A stretch of 64,000 bases of DNA from JANPBY01 sp963805505 (GTDB lineage: Bacteria; Actinomycetota; Actinomycetes; DATJPE01), in the NCBI GenBank assembly GCA_963805505.1, contig CAWDUP010000002.1:744001-808000 (forward strand), in the 5' to 3' direction. The position numbers and the translations under genes were made by a program. The notes below the pieces were generated by a model. The model worked only from the letters and a program-made list of their open reading frames with translations, was not told where the DNA came from and did no database searches. Below, piece after piece: positions 39,844-48,267 of the stretch. Each line of letters begins with the position of its first letter. Within the stretch, counting starts at the first letter, position 1.

Positions 39844-40566
39844 GTGAACGATCAGCATCGGCACTGGAGTTTCGACGGCCTGCGGGCGATGTTCATCAAC
39901 GGCACACTCAAGCCCTCGCCAGAGACCTCGAACACGCAAGGTTTGATCGACGCGAGCGCGGCGATCATGCGTCAGCACGGGGTCGAAGTCGACGTGCTGC
40001 GAGCCGTCGATCACGACATCGCGACCGGCGTCTGGCCGGACATGACCGAGCATGGCGCTGACAGCGATGCGTGGCCGGAGATCTTCCCGCGGGTCATGGC
40101 GGCCGACATCCTTGTACTTGCCGGACCGATCTGGCTGGGCGACAACAGTTCGGTGATGAAGCGCATCATCGAGCGGCTGTACGCCTGCTCCAGCCTGCTC
40201 AACGAGGAGGGGCAGTACGCGTTCTACGGACGGGTCGGTGGCTGCCTCATCACCGGCAACGAGGACGGCATCAAGCACTGCGCCATGAACGTCCTCTACA
40301 GCCTCCAGCACCTCGGTTACACCATCCCGCCGCAGGCCGACGCCGGATGGATCGGTGAGGCGGGACCTGGGCCGTCCTATCTTGATCCGGGGTCGGGCGG
40401 ACCGGAGAACGACTTCACCAACCGCAACACGACGTTCATGACGTGGAACCTGATGCACCTGGCCAAGCTGTTGAACGACGCGGGCGGCGTGCCGGCGTAC
40501 GGCAACCAGCGCGCAGCCTGGGACGCGGGCGCGAGGTTCGACTTCGAGAACCCCGAATACCGGTAA
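39844..40566 (+). CDS. Flavodoxin/NADPH-dependent FMN reductase family protein
   Basis: 240 residues. FINGTLKPSPETSNTQGLI is the phosphate-binding start, ADILVLAGPIWLGDNSSVMKRIIERL the FMN-binding core, and FYGRVGGCLITGNEDGIKHCAMNVLYSLQHLGYTIPP the NAD(P)H-reductase part. GTG at 39844 with AGGAG upstream. Likely a cytosolic quinone or flavin reductase. Confidence 0.82.
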   Translation: MNDQHRHWSFDGLRAMFINGTLKPSPETSNTQGLIDASAAIMRQHGVEVDVLRAVDHDIATGVWPDMTEHGADSDAWPEIFPRVMAADILVLAGPIWLGDNSSVMKRIIERLYACSSLLNEEGQYAFYGRVGGCLITGNEDGIKHCAMNVLYSLQHLGYTIPPQADAGWIGEAGPGPSYLDPGSGGPENDFTNRNTTFMTWNLMHLAKLLNDAGGVPAYGNQRAAWDAGARFDFENPEYR

Positions 40567-40588
40567 CGGCTGGTTGGTGGCTGGGTCC

Positions 40589-41203
40589 ATGAGCTTCTAC
40601 GGCCGACAGGTGCTCCCTAGGGCGATGAACATCGTCTGCGGCACCGCGTCGTCTCACGAGTTGCGCGAACGAGTCTGTCGCGGGCTCGCCGGGGATGTGG
40701 TCGAGATCGGCTTCGGCTCAGGGCACAACGTGGCCCACTACCCCAGCGCCGTGACATCTGTTGCCGCAGTCGAACCTTCGGATGTTGCATGGTCGCTGGC
40801 TGGGGGGCGGGTCGCCGACTCCCGCGTACCCGTGACTCGATCAGCTCTCGACGGGCAGGCGTTGCCGTTTGCGGAAGGCGTCTTCGACTCGGCGTTGTCT
40901 ACGTGGACGCTGTGCACCATCCCTGACCTCGAGCAGGCGCTCGCCGAGCTGTTGCGAGTGCTGAAACCGGGTGGGCGACTGCATTTTCTCGAGCATGGAC
41001 TCGCGCCCGATCCGGCGGTGGCGACGTGGCAGCATCGGCTGGAGCCGGTCCAGAGGCGACTGGTGGGGGGCTGCCACCTCACCCGCCCCATCGTCGACCA
41101 ACTTGTCGATGCAGGGTTCAGCATCGTGGAGCTCGAGGTCTTCTACGAGGACGGCACACCCAAGGTTCTAGGCGCAGACAGTTTGGGTGTCGCGTCCACA
41201 TAA
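40589..41203 (+). CDS. Class I SAM-dependent methyltransferase
   Basis: 204 residues. Motif I VVEIGFGSGHNVAHY, AAVEPSD, then FDSALSTWTLCTIPD and LLRVLKPGGRLHFLEH, the Methyltransf_11 pattern. Start at MSFYGRQ (40589) by family; the frame opens a little earlier. Its last 36 bp overlap the end of the FMO gene on the other strand, an unusual tail-to-tail overlap. Confidence 0.85.
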   Translation: MSFYGRQVLPRAMNIVCGTASSHELRERVCRGLAGDVVEIGFGSGHNVAHYPSAVTSVAAVEPSDVAWSLAGGRVADSRVPVTRSALDGQALPFAEGVFDSALSTWTLCTIPDLEQALAELLRVLKPGGRLHFLEHGLAPDPAVATWQHRLEPVQRRLVGGCHLTRPIVDQLVDAGFSIVELEVFYEDGTPKVLGADSLGVAST

Positions 41204-42502
41204 CTTCCCGCTGGCCTTGGGCGCGCTGGGCGAGCCTGCTCCCCTGCGGGCGCGACCCTGGCTGGGCGCGTGCTGCTGGCGGCCGAGCTGCGCGAGGAGA
41301 TGCTCGGAGATCGCCGCAGTATCGGCGGCGGCCCCATAGATGTAGGTGGATGCTCGCGTTCTGAGCATCGGAAGCCCCAGCGCGTAGAGACCCGGCGCGT
41401 CCGTGACGACTCCACCGATGTGGTTGAGTCGCCCCGATCGGTCCAGCACCGGCAGGTTGAGCCATGAGTAGTCCGGCTGGAAGCCGGTGGCCCAGACGAT
41501 GGTGCTGATGTGGTCCGCGACGAGATCCATGGAAAGCCGCGGGCGGTCGGGAACTGGAGTCCTGGACGGCCTGCTCGGCTGACCGAGCTTGTCGCCCATT
41601 CCAGATGCCTTGGCCCACTCGTCGGCGCGTTGGAGGAAGCGCGCCATCTTCAGGTCGGCAAGGGTGCATAGGTTGCGCAGCGTGGCGGAGAACTGCAGAT
41701 TCCCATCCTTCACGCCGGCCAGCCGGCCGGCGAGCCGAACCCCATCCCCCGCTAGCGCCGCGAGGTCGACGGGGGTTGCTGCCCCGACGAGCTGCGGCGA
41801 GGGGAGCCGCCGCGCCCTGGGGAGGTCGTCGACCTCGTCGATGCCCTGGCCGAGCACGCCGGTCGCGTGCAGCCACCAGAAGATGTCGCGCCCTCGGTAG
41901 GTGCGGGGAAGACGGACATGTTCGCCCACGGCCAAGGTCACCGGGCGACCGGCCCGACGCAGCTCGGCGGCGATCTGGACGCCCGTCGCCGATGCACCGA
42001 CGACAAGGACGCCACCATCGGGAAGCGAATCAGGCCCTCGGTAGTCCAGAGCCGAGCGCTGGGTTATCGAGCAGGGCAGAGCCGCCGCATAGTCAGGCAC
42101 GAACGGTTTCGCGTTGGCGCCCGTCGCGATGACGAGTGCTTGTGCCTGCCACGTCACGTCGCTGGTGCGGATCTCGTATCCGCAGGCGTGGCGCTGAGCG
42201 CCCTGCACGGCAGAGTGCCTGTGGACGGGCGCGTCGATCCGCCGGGCATAGTCGGAAACCAGGTCGGCAACCTCGCCGGCCGCGAGGAAACCATCAGGTT
42301 CGAGCTGCCCGACCGGCCGGCCGGGCAGCTCGAACATCCAGTTGGGTGTGAGCAGCCGAAGTCCGGGCCACCGCTTGGTCCGCCATGAGTCGGCGACGTC
42401 ACTGCGGTCGAGCACGACGTGGTCGACCGATCGCTCGGTCAGTCGTCTGCTCATCGCCAGGCCGGCGTGACCGGCCCCGACGATGACCGCAGTGGTTCGC
42501 AT
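41168..42502 (-). CDS. Flavin-dependent monooxygenase (FMO/CzcO-like)
   Basis: About 444 residues. FAD Rossmann VIVGAGHAGLAMSRRL at the N-terminus; second (NADPH) Rossmann VLVVGASATGVQIAAEL at about residue 170; VIATGAN and IVWATGFQPDYSWL motifs. The GxGxxG sites are intact. Start at 42502 (MRTTAVIVG). Four bases separate it from the OsmC gene on the same strand, so it ends a probable operon SnoaL-P450-OsmC-FMO. Oxygenates an unknown small molecule. Confidence 0.85.
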   Translation of the reverse strand: MRTTAVIVGAGHAGLAMSRRLTERSVDHVVLDRSDVADSWRTKRWPGLRLLTPNWMFELPGRPVGQLEPDGFLAAGEVADLVSDYARRIDAPVHRHSAVQGAQRHACGYEIRTSDVTWQAQALVIATGANAKPFVPDYAAALPCSITQRSALDYRGPDSLPDGGVLVVGASATGVQIAAELRRAGRPVTLAVGEHVRLPRTYRGRDIFWWLHATGVLGQGIDEVDDLPRARRLPSPQLVGAATPVDLAALAGDGVRLAGRLAGVKDGNLQFSATLRNLCTLADLKMARFLQRADEWAKASGMGDKLGQPSRPSRTPVPDRPRLSMDLVADHISTIVWATGFQPDYSWLNLPVLDRSGRLNHIGGVVTDAPGLYALGLPMLRTRASTYIYGAAADTAAISEHLLAQLGRQQHAPSQGRARRGAGSPSAPKASGKLCGRDTQTVCA

Positions 42503-42506
42503 TCGA

Positions 42507-43079
42507 TCAGACCAGCTCGACGATGACGTCGGTCGGGTTGGCCACCACGTCGAACACGGCCGATCGCTTCTGTGACTGCGCCAGGAGGGCCTCCAGGTCC
42601 TCTTGGGATGCGTCGGCATCGATGGCGAAGCGTGCCGTGATCCGGCCGAACCCGTTACGCACGTCAGGGTCCGCCCCAAGGATGCCGAGCACGTTCATCT
42701 CGCCTTCGATCGTGGCTGTCACCGAGCGGAGCTGGATGCCGCGGTGCTGGGCGACGGAGGCAATTCCCGCGGTGAGACATCCAGCGAGCCCGACGAGCAC
42801 GTACTCGACCGGGGTAGCCCCGTTGTCCGCGGAAGCGAAGCACTCCGGATGGTCGGTGTCGAAGGTGTAGATGCGCGTGTGCTGGTTCTCCGTGCCGAGT
42901 CCCGCGAAGCTCTCTACGGTCGAACGGCTGTGGGTGCCGGTCTGCCAATGGCAGCTGGCACGCCAGGTGAAGGCTGCTGCCTCCGGTGCCTCCGTCAGTG
43001 CCTCGCGCGCCCCGATCAGCGCTGCGACGTTGACGCCGTTGTCGACCTGCGGCTGGGTGTTCGTGGTTGTCATCGACAT
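42507..43079 (-). CDS. OsmC-family protein
   Basis: 190 residues. Two conserved Cys: one in DHPECFASADNGATPVEY and one in VLVGLAGCLTAGIASVA, the peroxiredoxin-like pair of OsmC/Ohr proteins. Cytosolic reduction of organic peroxides or detoxification of electrophiles. ATG at 43079 with AAGGAG 5-6 bases upstream. Between the P450 and FMO genes on the same strand, so it may protect against by-products of those oxygenases. Confidence 0.85.
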   Translation of the reverse strand: MSMTTTNTQPQVDNGVNVAALIGAREALTEAPEAAAFTWRASCHWQTGTHSRSTVESFAGLGTENQHTRIYTFDTDHPECFASADNGATPVEYVLVGLAGCLTAGIASVAQHRGIQLRSVTATIEGEMNVLGILGADPDVRNGFGRITARFAIDADASQEDLEALLAQSQKRSAVFDVVANPTDVIVELV

Positions 43080-43113
43080 GCTGACTCCTTCTGGATGGTG
43101 ACTGGTTGGGCTT

Positions 43114-44346
43114 TCATGTATCGCGTTGTGGGCCGAGCAAGATCGGCAAGGTGGCCAGTCCGCGGAGCACCAGTCCGTCCCCGTGGGACCACGCGAGCTC
43201 GTTACGAGGGACGCCTAGCCGAAAGTCGGGGAAGCGGGCCAAGAGGCGCTGGAAGGCAACTTCTGCCTCGAGCCTGGCCAGTGGAGCGCCGAGACAGTGG
43301 TGCGCTCCATGCCCGAAGGCCAGATGTCGGTGTCGGCGCCGGGTGATGTCGAGCTGGTCCGGGGCTTCACACAGGGCCGGATCCCGGTTGGCGGCGGCCA
43401 GGCTGACCAGCACCTGCTGACCGGCAGGAACGGTTGTCCCGCCCAGCTGAACGGGTTCAGTGGTGAACCGGAAGGTGGCGTGAGGTACGGCCGCGGTGAA
43501 GCGCAGCAGCTCCTCCACCGTTTGCGGAAACAGCTCCGGATCGCGCCGGAGAAGGTCAAGCTGCTCGGGATTGTCGAGCAGTGCCACAACACCGTTGCCG
43601 ATCAGGCTGCACGTCGTGTCGTGCCCGGCGACGACGAGCTGGAACAGCGACGAGAGCACCTCGACCTCGGTGGCCTTGCCGCGGTCCATGGCATCGACGA
43701 GCACCTCGACGAGGTCGCCGTCTGGCCTGGGTCGCGCGGCGGCCACCAGCCCGCGAAGGCTGTGGGTCACGAGGTTGGACGCGGCAACCGCCTCGGTCGG
43801 CGGAGGCCATGGCCACGGCTGCAGCAAGGTGGTGAACGCGTCGTACAGGACGCGCCGCCGATCGTGATCCACCCCGAGCAGTTGGCAGATGACCCCGAAT
43901 GGCAACGGATAGGCGTATCCGGCGCGCAGGTCGACGATGGCGTCGGGTCCTGGGGCAGCGAGCCTGTCAAGGAGGTCGTCGGCGAGCAGCTCGATGGCGG
44001 GCCGCATCGCCGCCACCCGCGACGGCCGGAAGGCCGTGGAGACCATGCCTCGGAGACGCCGGTGGTCAGGTGCATCCATTGCGAGCATGTGGTGCGCAAA
44101 CTCCGGCCCGGGAAGCCCCTCCGCGACCACCTCGGGGTCCTGGTGCAGAGCAGCGATCATGTCCTTCGACATCCGTTCGTCGCGAAGGGCGACACGAGCG
44201 GCATCGTGACTGAGCACGACCCAGGCCTCGTGGCCGTCGGGCAGCTTCGCGTGCTGAACCGGGCAGCTACGTCGCGCCTCGTCGAAGGTCGGAAAGGGGT
44301 CGTCGCGGATGGCGTCGTCCCATCCACCCCAGGTCATCACGGCCAT
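43114..44346 (-). CDS. Cytochrome P450
   Basis: 410-residue soluble P450 of the actinobacterial class I type. I-helix AGHDTTCSL (oxygen activation), ExxR in EELLRF, heme loop FGHGAHHCLGAPLARLE with the Cys ligand. Start at 44346 (MAVMTWGG) with AGGAG 5 bases upstream. It overlaps the SnoaL-like gene by 10 bp. Needs a ferredoxin and reductase, neither of which is adjacent. Substrate unknown. Confidence 0.93.
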   Translation of the reverse strand: MAVMTWGGWDDAIRDDPFPTFDEARRSCPVQHAKLPDGHEAWVVLSHDAARVALRDERMSKDMIAALHQDPEVVAEGLPGPEFAHHMLAMDAPDHRRLRGMVSTAFRPSRVAAMRPAIELLADDLLDRLAAPGPDAIVDLRAGYAYPLPFGVICQLLGVDHDRRRVLYDAFTTLLQPWPWPPPTEAVAASNLVTHSLRGLVAAARPRPDGDLVEVLVDAMDRGKATEVEVLSSLFQLVVAGHDTTCSLIGNGVVALLDNPEQLDLLRRDPELFPQTVEELLRFTAAVPHATFRFTTEPVQLGGTTVPAGQQVLVSLAAANRDPALCEAPDQLDITRRRHRHLAFGHGAHHCLGAPLARLEAEVAFQRLLARFPDFRLGVPRNELAWSHGDGLVLRGLATLPILLGPQRDT

Positions 44347-44765
44347 GGGTTCTCCTGCCGATAGCCGCTGCACAGGAGTGCCACGTCGCGAAGTCGACCG
44401 TCCGGTCCGGCGTCGGCGTAGACCTGTTGTTCCACGAGGAATGCGCCTGGGCCGAGGTCCGGTTTCGTGAGACGTATCCGCCAGTGCAGGTGGACGCGGT
44501 CACCCACCTCTCCTGCCACGGCCTCAACGAGTTCCCATCGGTCGGCACCGTCGAACCAGCGGTGAAACACGGAGCACACCGCATCGTCACCGGTGAGTTC
44601 GAGGACGCGACTGGGCAGCAGGGCCCGAAAGACCACATCGTCGGTCAGGGCGGCGCCCAGGGCGTCGAAGTCGCGGACCACGAGACCATCGATGATTCGG
44701 CCCGCAACGGACAGGCTGCTTGTCTCGTCGGAGAAGGGGGGAATGGATTCGCAGCTGGAGGTCAT
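44337..44765 (-). CDS. SnoaL/NTF2-like protein
   Basis: 142 residues: VAGRIIDGLVVRDFDALGAALTDDVVFRALLPS, HRWFDGADRWEL and a C-terminal strand pattern VHLHWRIRL fit the NTF2/SnoaL-like cone fold. The family includes cyclases, isomerases and small-molecule binders. First gene of the P450-OsmC-FMO group; it overlaps the P450 start. GAGG lies just before the ATG. Confidence 0.7.
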   Translation of the reverse strand: MTSSCESIPPFSDETSSLSVAGRIIDGLVVRDFDALGAALTDDVVFRALLPSRVLELTGDDAVCSVFHRWFDGADRWELVEAVAGEVGDRVHLHWRIRLTKPDLGPGAFLVEQQVYADAGPDGRLRDVALLCSGYRQENPWP

Positions 44766-44844
44766 GCCTCAGTTGTAGTGACGCGGAAAGGCCGACGAAT
44801 CGGTCAGCTCACCGATGTTCCTGACGAATTTTGCAGCGCGGCAG

Positions 44845-46587
44845 TCAATCCGCCACGGAGTCGTCCACCAGTCCGTGTCGCGTGGCGAACAGAGCTGCTT
44901 CGGTGCGACCCGTGACGCCTAGCTTCGTGTACACGTGCTCGAGGTGCGACGTCACGGTTCGCCGCGATACGCCGAGTTGCTTGGCGATCTCGGGGTTGGA
45001 CCGACCGCGCGCCAGGAGCACGATGACATCAACCTCGCGCGGCGTGAGCCCACCGGGCCGGCCCGCTCGACGCCGGACCCGATGGCCCGCCGTGGTCAGC
45101 ACGGCGTTGGCCGCATCACCGTCGATGCGCCCCGCGGCCACCTCGTCTCGAAGGACTCGCTCTGCGGCTGCTCCGTCCATGGCAGGTCGGTGGGGGCGAG
45201 GTTGTCGCAGCGCACTGTAGACATCAGCTGCAGCGAGGATCCTGGCGCTCACTGACAAAGAAGCAGCCGTCAGGCCTCTCGGATATCCGGATCCGTCCAA
45301 CCGTTCGTGGTGCAGGGCCGCGCTTTGTCCGATCTGGCGCAGGGCAGGCGAACGGGCGAGCATGCGTTCGGTCAGATAGGGATGGGTACGCGCACGCTCG
45401 CGCTGGCTGAACGACCACGGTCCAGGCTCGGTCCACACCGTGCTGGATACTCCGATGACGCCCACGTCATGCACCCACCCGGCTCGTCGGAGGTTCTCGA
45501 CCTCACCCGTCGGTAATCCGAGCAACCGCGCAGCACCGCCCGCAAGAGACGAGACGCTACGGCTGTGCCCGGTGCGCAGGGGGTCCTTCAGATCGGCGAA
45601 GTCACCGAAGGTGGCCAGCGCTTCGTCGAACAACGCGGGATCCATCGGTGCGCCGAGCGAAGGGTCCAAAGCGATCACCTCTTCCCACGCCGACAGCTCG
45701 CCGATGCCGTCGAGAATCCGGTCGGCGTTGTCGCTGAAGCAGTCGACGAGCTCGGGATCGAACTGAGTGCCGCGGCGATCTCGCGCTACAGCGATGGCCG
45801 CCGGGATGCCGCCGGCATGGTGGAAGGCCTCGACGCTGTCGGCCAGGCGGACGAGTCTGCTGGCCACCGCCAGCTGCTCGCTCCCGGCTTTGCCCGGCAC
45901 CCCCTGGCCGTCCCAACGCTCGAACGCCTGCAAGAGCGGCGTTCGGACCTCCGTGCCAAGACCAAGCCGGTCAGCGAAATCCCCCGTCGCCTGACAGTGG
46001 GCTTCCATGATCGCCTGCACCGAGCGCCCGGCAGTGGCCACGAATCGGCCGACCAGGCCAACCCGCCGCAGGGCTGGGCTTCCTCGACCAAGATGCCGCG
46101 CTACGAAGACGCCCATGGCCATCCGAGTCAAGTCGCCGTCGTGGGTATCGGCAAACAGGGCCTCTTCGTCACCGAACAACATGGTGAGATCGCTGGTGTC
46201 GGACGCGCAGCCCACCCAGGTGAGCAGGGAGGTGTAGTAGGTCGCCGTGCGAACTTCCGCAGCCACGCCGGCAGCGTCGGCCAACCGCATAGCTATCACG
46301 GTTTGGCGCAGGACCCGTTCGACGGGGCGTCCCATTCCCAGCTCCGGGGCGATCGACAGGGTCGACACCAACTCCGCCAGGCTGGCGTCGCGTCGCTCGT
46401 CACCACACGGAATCTCGCGTTCGCGCCCCGAAGGGCCGGCGCACTGAAGGGCTCCTGAACTGGAAAGCCTCGCAGGAGCCGATGCGCGCCAGCCAAGGGC
46501 ACAGCGACCACAGGGCGAGGGGGGCCGCCTACCGTGCGGCGAGGGTGAAGAAGGAGCGTAGACGAGAGATTTCCTTGGTGGCAGCAT
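44845..46587 (-). CDS. HD-domain phosphohydrolase with LuxR output domain
   Basis: Two-domain regulator. The HD core has VIAMRLADAAGV, VYYTSLLTWVGCASD-like sequence (TYYTSLLTWVGCAS), HSRSVSSLAGGAARLLGL, AGWVHDVGVIGV and HHERLDGSGYPRGL (HD-GYP-like metal ligands). The C-terminus is a LuxR helix-turn-helix (GLTPREVDVIVLLARGRSNPEIA, VSRRTVTSHLEHVYTKLG). Start uncertain: ATG at 46587 adds about 70 low-complexity residues before the conserved region, which begins near 46368-46390 with no good in-frame start. Probably senses a cyclic nucleotide or cell state and controls transcription. Confidence 0.72.
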   Translation of the reverse strand: MLPPRKSLVYAPSSPSPHGRRPPSPCGRCALGWRASAPARLSSSGALQCAGPSGREREIPCGDERRDASLAELVSTLSIAPELGMGRPVERVLRQTVIAMRLADAAGVAAEVRTATYYTSLLTWVGCASDTSDLTMLFGDEEALFADTHDGDLTRMAMGVFVARHLGRGSPALRRVGLVGRFVATAGRSVQAIMEAHCQATGDFADRLGLGTEVRTPLLQAFERWDGQGVPGKAGSEQLAVASRLVRLADSVEAFHHAGGIPAAIAVARDRRGTQFDPELVDCFSDNADRILDGIGELSAWEEVIALDPSLGAPMDPALFDEALATFGDFADLKDPLRTGHSRSVSSLAGGAARLLGLPTGEVENLRRAGWVHDVGVIGVSSTVWTEPGPWSFSQRERARTHPYLTERMLARSPALRQIGQSAALHHERLDGSGYPRGLTAASLSVSARILAAADVYSALRQPRPHRPAMDGAAAERVLRDEVAAGRIDGDAANAVLTTAGHRVRRRAGRPGGLTPREVDVIVLLARGRSNPEIAKQLGVSRRTVTSHLEHVYTKLGVTGRTEAALFATRHGLVDDSVAD

Positions 46588-46615
46588 CGACGCGAGGAGA
46601 TGCGGTGGTCGTGGC

Positions 46616-47431
46616 ATGAGCGCACAAGCAGACGCGGTGACCGAGTTTCGTCGACTGCACGAGTCGGGGTGCTTCGTCATGGCGAACCCGTGGGACGCAG
46701 GAAGTGCCCGCGCCCTCGCTGGACTGGGCTTCAAAGCACTGGCGACGACAAGTGCGGGGTTCGCCTGGACTCTGGGGCTGACCGACAACCATGTCGCCCG
46801 GGACCAGACCTTGGATCACCTTCGCCTTGTCGTCACAGCCGCTGGTGTGCCGGTCAATGCCGACTTTGAGGGAGCGTTTGCCACTGAGCCTGACGAGGTG
46901 GGGGCCAATGTCTCGTTAGCGGCTGCCACCGGCATCGCCGGTCTCTCGGTGGAGGATTCGACGGGCACCTCCGACCGCCCGCTGCACGATTTCGAGCTGG
47001 CTGTCGATCGTGTCCGAGCGGCGCGTCAGGCGATCGACGAGGGCGGCACAGGCATCCTCTTGACGGCCCGATCGGAAGGTTTCGTTGTCGGGTTGCCGGA
47101 TCTCGATGAGACCATCCGCCGGCTGCAGGCGTACGCGGAGGCTGGCGCGGACTGCCTCTATGCGCCGCGACTCGGAACCGTCGAGCAGATCCAAGCTGTC
47201 GTTTCCGCTGTCGCCCCAAAGCCGGTGAACTTGCTGATCAACGCCCCGTTCATCACCGTCTCCGAGGCCGCTGACCTAGGAGTTCGACGAATCAGCGTCG
47301 GCGGGACGCTTGCCCGCACCGCCTGGGCAGGATTCCTCGAGGCAGCGAAAGAGATCCTGGACGCGGGATCCTTCGGCCGGTTCACGCAGCTGCCAGACGT
47401 CGACGCGCTGCTGGCGCGGCCATCGGGGTGA
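46616..47431 (+). CDS. Isocitrate lyase/PEP mutase superfamily protein
   Basis: 271 residues of the PEPM/ICL barrel. FVMANPWDAGSARALAGLGFKALATTSAG is the start motif; VPVNADFEGAFA carries the metal Asp; GIAGLSVEDSTG and LLTARSEGF follow. The ICL catalytic KKCGH loop is absent, so it is not isocitrate lyase. Likely a C-C or C-P bond enzyme such as an oxaloacetate hydrolase- or carboxyvinyl-carboxyphosphonate-type member. ATG at 46616; divergent from the HD-LuxR gene. Confidence 0.8.
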   Translation: MSAQADAVTEFRRLHESGCFVMANPWDAGSARALAGLGFKALATTSAGFAWTLGLTDNHVARDQTLDHLRLVVTAAGVPVNADFEGAFATEPDEVGANVSLAAATGIAGLSVEDSTGTSDRPLHDFELAVDRVRAARQAIDEGGTGILLTARSEGFVVGLPDLDETIRRLQAYAEAGADCLYAPRLGTVEQIQAVVSAVAPKPVNLLINAPFITVSEAADLGVRRISVGGTLARTAWAGFLEAAKEILDAGSFGRFTQLPDVDALLARPSG

Positions 47432-47532
47432 GTCGGCCATGGGGGTGACTCGACGAGTGGTTACGAACGGGGCGATTCCACACCATAGATCGCCCAGTTC
47501 GTTGCCACTCGTCTCAATCCGGTTTTCGACCG

Positions 47533-47603
47533 AGCGGGTGACGAGAATCGAACTCGCACTGTCAGCTTGGGAAGCTGATGTTCTACCATTGAACTACACC
47601 CGC
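47533..47603 (-). tRNA. tRNA-Gly (anticodon CCC)
   Basis: Complete cloverleaf on the minus strand. Acceptor GCGGGTG/CACCCGC, D arm GTTC-AATGGTA-GAAC, anticodon stem TCAGC/GCTGA with loop TTCCCAA (anticodon CCC), variable CAGT, T arm GCGAG-TTCGATT-CTCGT, discriminator T. The CCA end is not encoded. Reads GGG codons. Confidence 0.95.
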
Positions 47604-47664
47604 GAGAGCCGTCTGCGGACGACCAGAGCGAGGATAGCCGACCCCGGCAGGTAACCTGCCGCCC

Positions 47665-48249
47665 GTGCTCATCTCCGACCGCGACCTTCGCGCCCTGTTC
47701 GAGTCCGGCCGGGCAAGCCTGGAGCCGTACGACCCTTCGATGATCCAGCCGTCGAGCATCGACGTCCGTCTCGACCGCTACTTCCGGGTCTTCGAGAACC
47801 ACCGATATCCGCACATCGACCCGTCGGTCGAGCAGCCCGACCTCACCCGCCTCGTCGAGCCGGAGGACGACGAGCCGTTCATCCTGCATCCGGGTGAGTT
47901 CGCCCTGGCCAGCACCTACGAGGTCATCACCCTCCCGGACGACATCGCGTCCCGTGTCGAGGGAAAGTCCAGCCTCGGCCGGCTGGGTCTCCTCACGCAC
48001 GCCACCGCGGGCTTCATCGACCCTGGCTTCAGCGGCCATGTGACGCTCGAGCTCTCCAACGTTGCGACCTTGCCGATCAAGCTGTGGCCAGGCATGAAGA
48101 TCGGCCAGCTCTGCCTGTTCCAGCTCAGCTCGCCCTCGGAGTTTCCCTACGGCTCGGAGAAGTACGGCTCGCGCTACCAGGGTCAACGCGGCCCGACGCC
48201 GTCGAAGTCGTACCTGAACTTCCACCGCACCCCGATCGATCGGACCTGA
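47665..48249 (+). CDS. dcd: dCTP deaminase, dUMP-forming
   Basis: 194 residues. Family core PSSIDVRLDRYFRVF, RVEGKSSLGRLGLLTHATAGFIDPGFSGHVTLELSN (catalytic Glu in the last part), GQLCLFQL and YGSRYQGQRGPTPS. Actinobacterial members are bifunctional dCTP deaminase/dUTPase, forming dUMP for thymidylate synthesis. GTG start at 47665. Next to tRNA-Gly, a common actinobacterial arrangement. Its stop lies in a hairpin shared with the next gene. Confidence 0.95.
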   Translation: MLISDRDLRALFESGRASLEPYDPSMIQPSSIDVRLDRYFRVFENHRYPHIDPSVEQPDLTRLVEPEDDEPFILHPGEFALASTYEVITLPDDIASRVEGKSSLGRLGLLTHATAGFIDPGFSGHVTLELSNVATLPIKLWPGMKIGQLCLFQLSSPSEFPYGSEKYGSRYQGQRGPTPSKSYLNFHRTPIDRT

Positions 48250-48267
48250 CCCGCGGTTCCGGGTCAG
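48246..48267. terminator. Bidirectional hairpin terminator between dcd and the PhyH gene
   Basis: CTGACCC (48246-48252) pairs with GGGTCAG (48261-48267) around an 8-bp loop. The stem includes the stop codons of both convergent genes (dcd TGA 48247-48249; PhyH TCA 48264-48266), so one hairpin serves both strands. Confidence 0.75.
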
